Positions 13,443-14,209 of a DNA stretch of 14,209 nucleotides are shown piece after piece (the stretch's first letter is position 1; the number at the start of each line of letters is the position of its first letter). The notes under the pieces were generated by a model. That model was not told where the DNA came from. It searched no databases and saw only the letters and a list, made by a program, of their open reading frames with translations. Source of the DNA: DASZTV01 sp036268405 (lineage in GTDB: Bacteria; Actinomycetota; Actinomycetes; JAFAQI01); contig DATAUF010000082.1 in NCBI GenBank assembly GCA_036268405.1, forward strand, positions 1 through 14,209, in the 5' to 3' direction. A program made the position numbers and the translations under genes.

Positions 13443-13959
13443 CCGGCGGCCCGAGCACGATCGGCCAGACGATGGCAGCGATCACCGCGCACAGATAGGG
13501 CAGTCCGACCTCGTGGAATGGGTGAAGCGGGTCGTGCGGGCCGTGCGGAAACAGCCGGAAGCCGAGCGCAGTGCCCAGAAGACCGGCAAGGACGCCGATA
13601 GCTGCCCCGTACGGTCGCCGTTGCGGTAGCACTTGCCGCGACAGGATCCCCGTCGAGGAGCCGGCGATCGCGATGAGCGTGGGAACCAGCCACGAGAAGA
13701 CATGCACCTCTACGTACTGCGAGTAGATCCATCCGCCGATCGCAGCGACCGGAACCACCACCTGCCCAGCAGTGACAAGCGCCTCGATCGGCGTTACTGC
13801 ACGTGGCACGCTCGATGCGACGAGGCAAGCTGCACAACCACGCCGGCCGTACTCCGCGGCGTCGAGATCGCATCGTGGCCGGCTGCATCGCGGACAACGG
13901 TCGTGCGCGGCGCGCCCGGAATGGACGGCACAGCGCATCACGACGGCGGTCTCGGACAC
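13414..13959 (-). CDS. Zinc-finger (B-box-like) multi-pass membrane protein
   Basis: A 181-residue protein. The first 45 residues hold a B-box/zinc-ribbon pattern: C10-x2-H13, C22-x2-C25, C30-x2-D33 and C41-x2-C44. This is the layout seen at the N-terminus of many actinobacterial membrane proteins, including rhomboid-type proteins. The rest has about four hydrophobic helices: VVVPVAAIGGWIY (about 67-80), FSWLVPTLIAIAGSSTGIL (about 88-106), AAIGVLAGLLGTALGF (about 118-133) and LCAVIAAIVWPIVLG (about 156-170). No rhomboid catalytic Ser/His motif is visible, so protease activity is not claimed. The start may be GTG at 13957-13959 or the ATG at 13936-13938; both keep the zinc site. It runs divergently from trxB and convergently into the anti-sigma gene. 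Confidence 0.8.
   Translation of the reverse strand: MSETAVVMRCAVHSGRAAHDRCPRCSRPRCDLDAAEYGRRGCAACLVASSVPRAVTPIEALVTAGQVVVPVAAIGGWIYSQYVEVHVFSWLVPTLIAIAGSSTGILSRQVLPQRRPYGAAIGVLAGLLGTALGFRLFPHGPHDPLHPFHEVGLPYLCAVIAAIVWPIVLGPPAKSRGGEPR
13426..13450. terminator. Hairpin at the convergent anti-sigma / zinc-finger gene ends
   Basis: CCGGCT (13432-13437), loop CTT, AGCCGG (13441-13446) form a 6-bp GC-rich stem. It is extended by GCCG (13426-13429) pairing with CGGC (13447-13450) across a two-base bulge. It sits on the stop codon of the anti-sigma gene and near the end of the opposite gene, where a bidirectional terminator is expected. There is no T-run, common for actinobacterial terminators but weakening the call. 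Confidence 0.4.
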
Positions 13960-13975
13960 TCCGCCAGCCTGTCAT

Positions 13976-14002
13976 GGGAATGTCGTTTCTAGACTCCGTG
14001 TT
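13976..14002 (+). promoter_or_regulatory. SigR/SigH-type promoter of trxB
   Basis: GGGAAT (13976-13981), an 18-base spacer, then GTT (14000-14002) matches exactly the Streptomyces SigR consensus GGAAT-N18-GTT, equivalent to mycobacterial SigH. Thioredoxin reductase is the classic target of this disulphide-stress sigma factor. Transcription would start near 14008-14012, giving a leader of about 40 bases. Confidence 0.75.
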
Positions 14003-14014
14003 GCCCGACGAGCA

Positions 14015-14032
14015 GCCCGCTCGCAAGCGGGC
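14015..14032 (+). promoter_or_regulatory. Hairpin in the trxB 5' leader
   Basis: GCCCGCT (14015-14021), loop CGCA, AGCGGGC (14026-14032) form a perfect 7-bp stem in the predicted trxB leader. It ends four bases before the GGAG ribosome site at 14037-14040. It may stabilise the mRNA or tune ribosome access. It has no T-run, so it is not a classic terminator. Confidence 0.5.
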
Positions 14033-14036
14033 AGAT

Positions 14037-14040
14037 GGAG
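14037..14040 (+). promoter_or_regulatory. Ribosome-binding site of trxB
   Basis: GGAG lies eight bases before the ATG at 14049 and supports that start. It shows that trxB, unlike the probable leaderless genes in this window, has a leader with its own Shine-Dalgarno. Confidence 0.7.
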
Positions 14041-14048
14041 AAGCAGCC

Positions 14049-14209
14049 ATGAGCAGCGAAGCCACGAGCGGCCCGGCCGACGATGTCAACTCGCGCGCAG
14101 TGCGTGACGTCATCATCGTCGGCTCCGGCCCCGCCGGTTATACGGCGGCGCTCTACACCGCCCGCGCCAGTCTCAAGCCGCTTCTGATCGAGGGCGTGCA
14201 GTACGGCGG
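14049..14209 (+). CDS. trxB: Thioredoxin reductase, N-terminal part (partial)
   Basis: The first 53 residues of a protein cut by the window edge. After a polar head comes the FAD-binding Rossmann motif VIIVGSGPAGYTAALYTARA (about 21-40), then LKPLLIEGVQYGG. This is the characteristic start of actinobacterial NADPH-thioredoxin reductase, where the EG-x-x-x-GG stretch contacts FAD. The enzyme passes NADPH electrons to thioredoxin and keeps cytoplasmic thiols reduced. Order after the SigM anti-sigma gene matches Rv3913 (trxB2), which is followed by trxC in M. tuberculosis. The opposite-strand zinc-finger gene lies between them here. The SigR-type promoter upstream agrees with the role. Confidence 0.93.
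   Translation, partial: MSSEATSGPADDVNSRAVRDVIIVGSGPAGYTAALYTARASLKPLLIEGVQYG

Noticed and set aside
1..14209. Mobile elements, tRNAs, CRISPR arrays or horizontally acquired islands
   Set aside because: No transposase or integrase motifs, no direct-repeat arrays, no cloverleaf sequences and no visible shift in base composition. The gene order is the conserved actinobacterial one.

Overview
The window is high-GC actinobacterial DNA. It carries the conserved cell-envelope and redox block found near the replication origin in many Actinomycetes. Gene order matches, from memory, the Mycobacterium tuberculosis stretch Rv3907c-Rv3913: CCA-adding enzyme, NUDIX hydrolase, large secreted protein, MurJ/MviN, pseudokinase, ECF sigma factor SigM, its anti-sigma factor, thioredoxin reductase. 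The left edge (end of myo-inositol-1-phosphate synthase, then an MFS transporter) also fits an inositol-using actinomycete. I cannot name the genus. A non-mycobacterial lineage is likely, because MurJ and the pseudokinase, fused in M. tuberculosis, are separate genes here.

Layout. 1-144: 3' end of ino1. 172-1506 (+): MFS transporter behind a perfect 16-bp palindrome. 1453-2862 (-): FecR-domain membrane protein, overlapping the MFS gene tail to tail. 2909-4351 (-): CCA tRNA nucleotidyltransferase. A 55-bp divergent promoter region follows. 4407-8688 (+): NUDIX hydrolase, DUF6049-like membrane-anchored protein and MurJ lipid II flippase, joined by GTGA start/stop overlaps. 8752-10355 (+): a small membrane protein with four cysteines, coupled to a secreted NlpC/P60 peptidoglycan hydrolase. 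10393-11778 (+): transmembrane pseudokinase with an outer discoidin-like domain. 11845-13442 (+): SigM-like ECF sigma factor and its zinc-type anti-sigma factor. 13414-13959 (-): zinc-finger membrane protein. 14049 to the end (+): start of trxB, with a near-perfect SigR/SigH-type promoter.

How the genes fit together. The middle of the window reads as a peptidoglycan precursor-export and wall-remodelling unit: the flippase, the pseudokinase known in mycobacteria to regulate it, and a wall hydrolase placed between them. An envelope-stress sigma/anti-sigma pair and a disulphide-stress promoter in front of thioredoxin reductase follow.

Regulation. Five genes have a TANNNT -10 hexamer ending 6-8 bases before their ATG and no Shine-Dalgarno, which suggests leaderless mRNAs. 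Downstream operon members rely on 4-base stop/start overlaps. I see no tRNA, rRNA, CRISPR array, insertion sequence or phage gene. No gene-free stretch exceeds about 100 bases. The genes belong to known families; the less ordinary points are the insertion between murJ and the pseudokinase, the unrecognised cysteine protein, and the promoter architecture.
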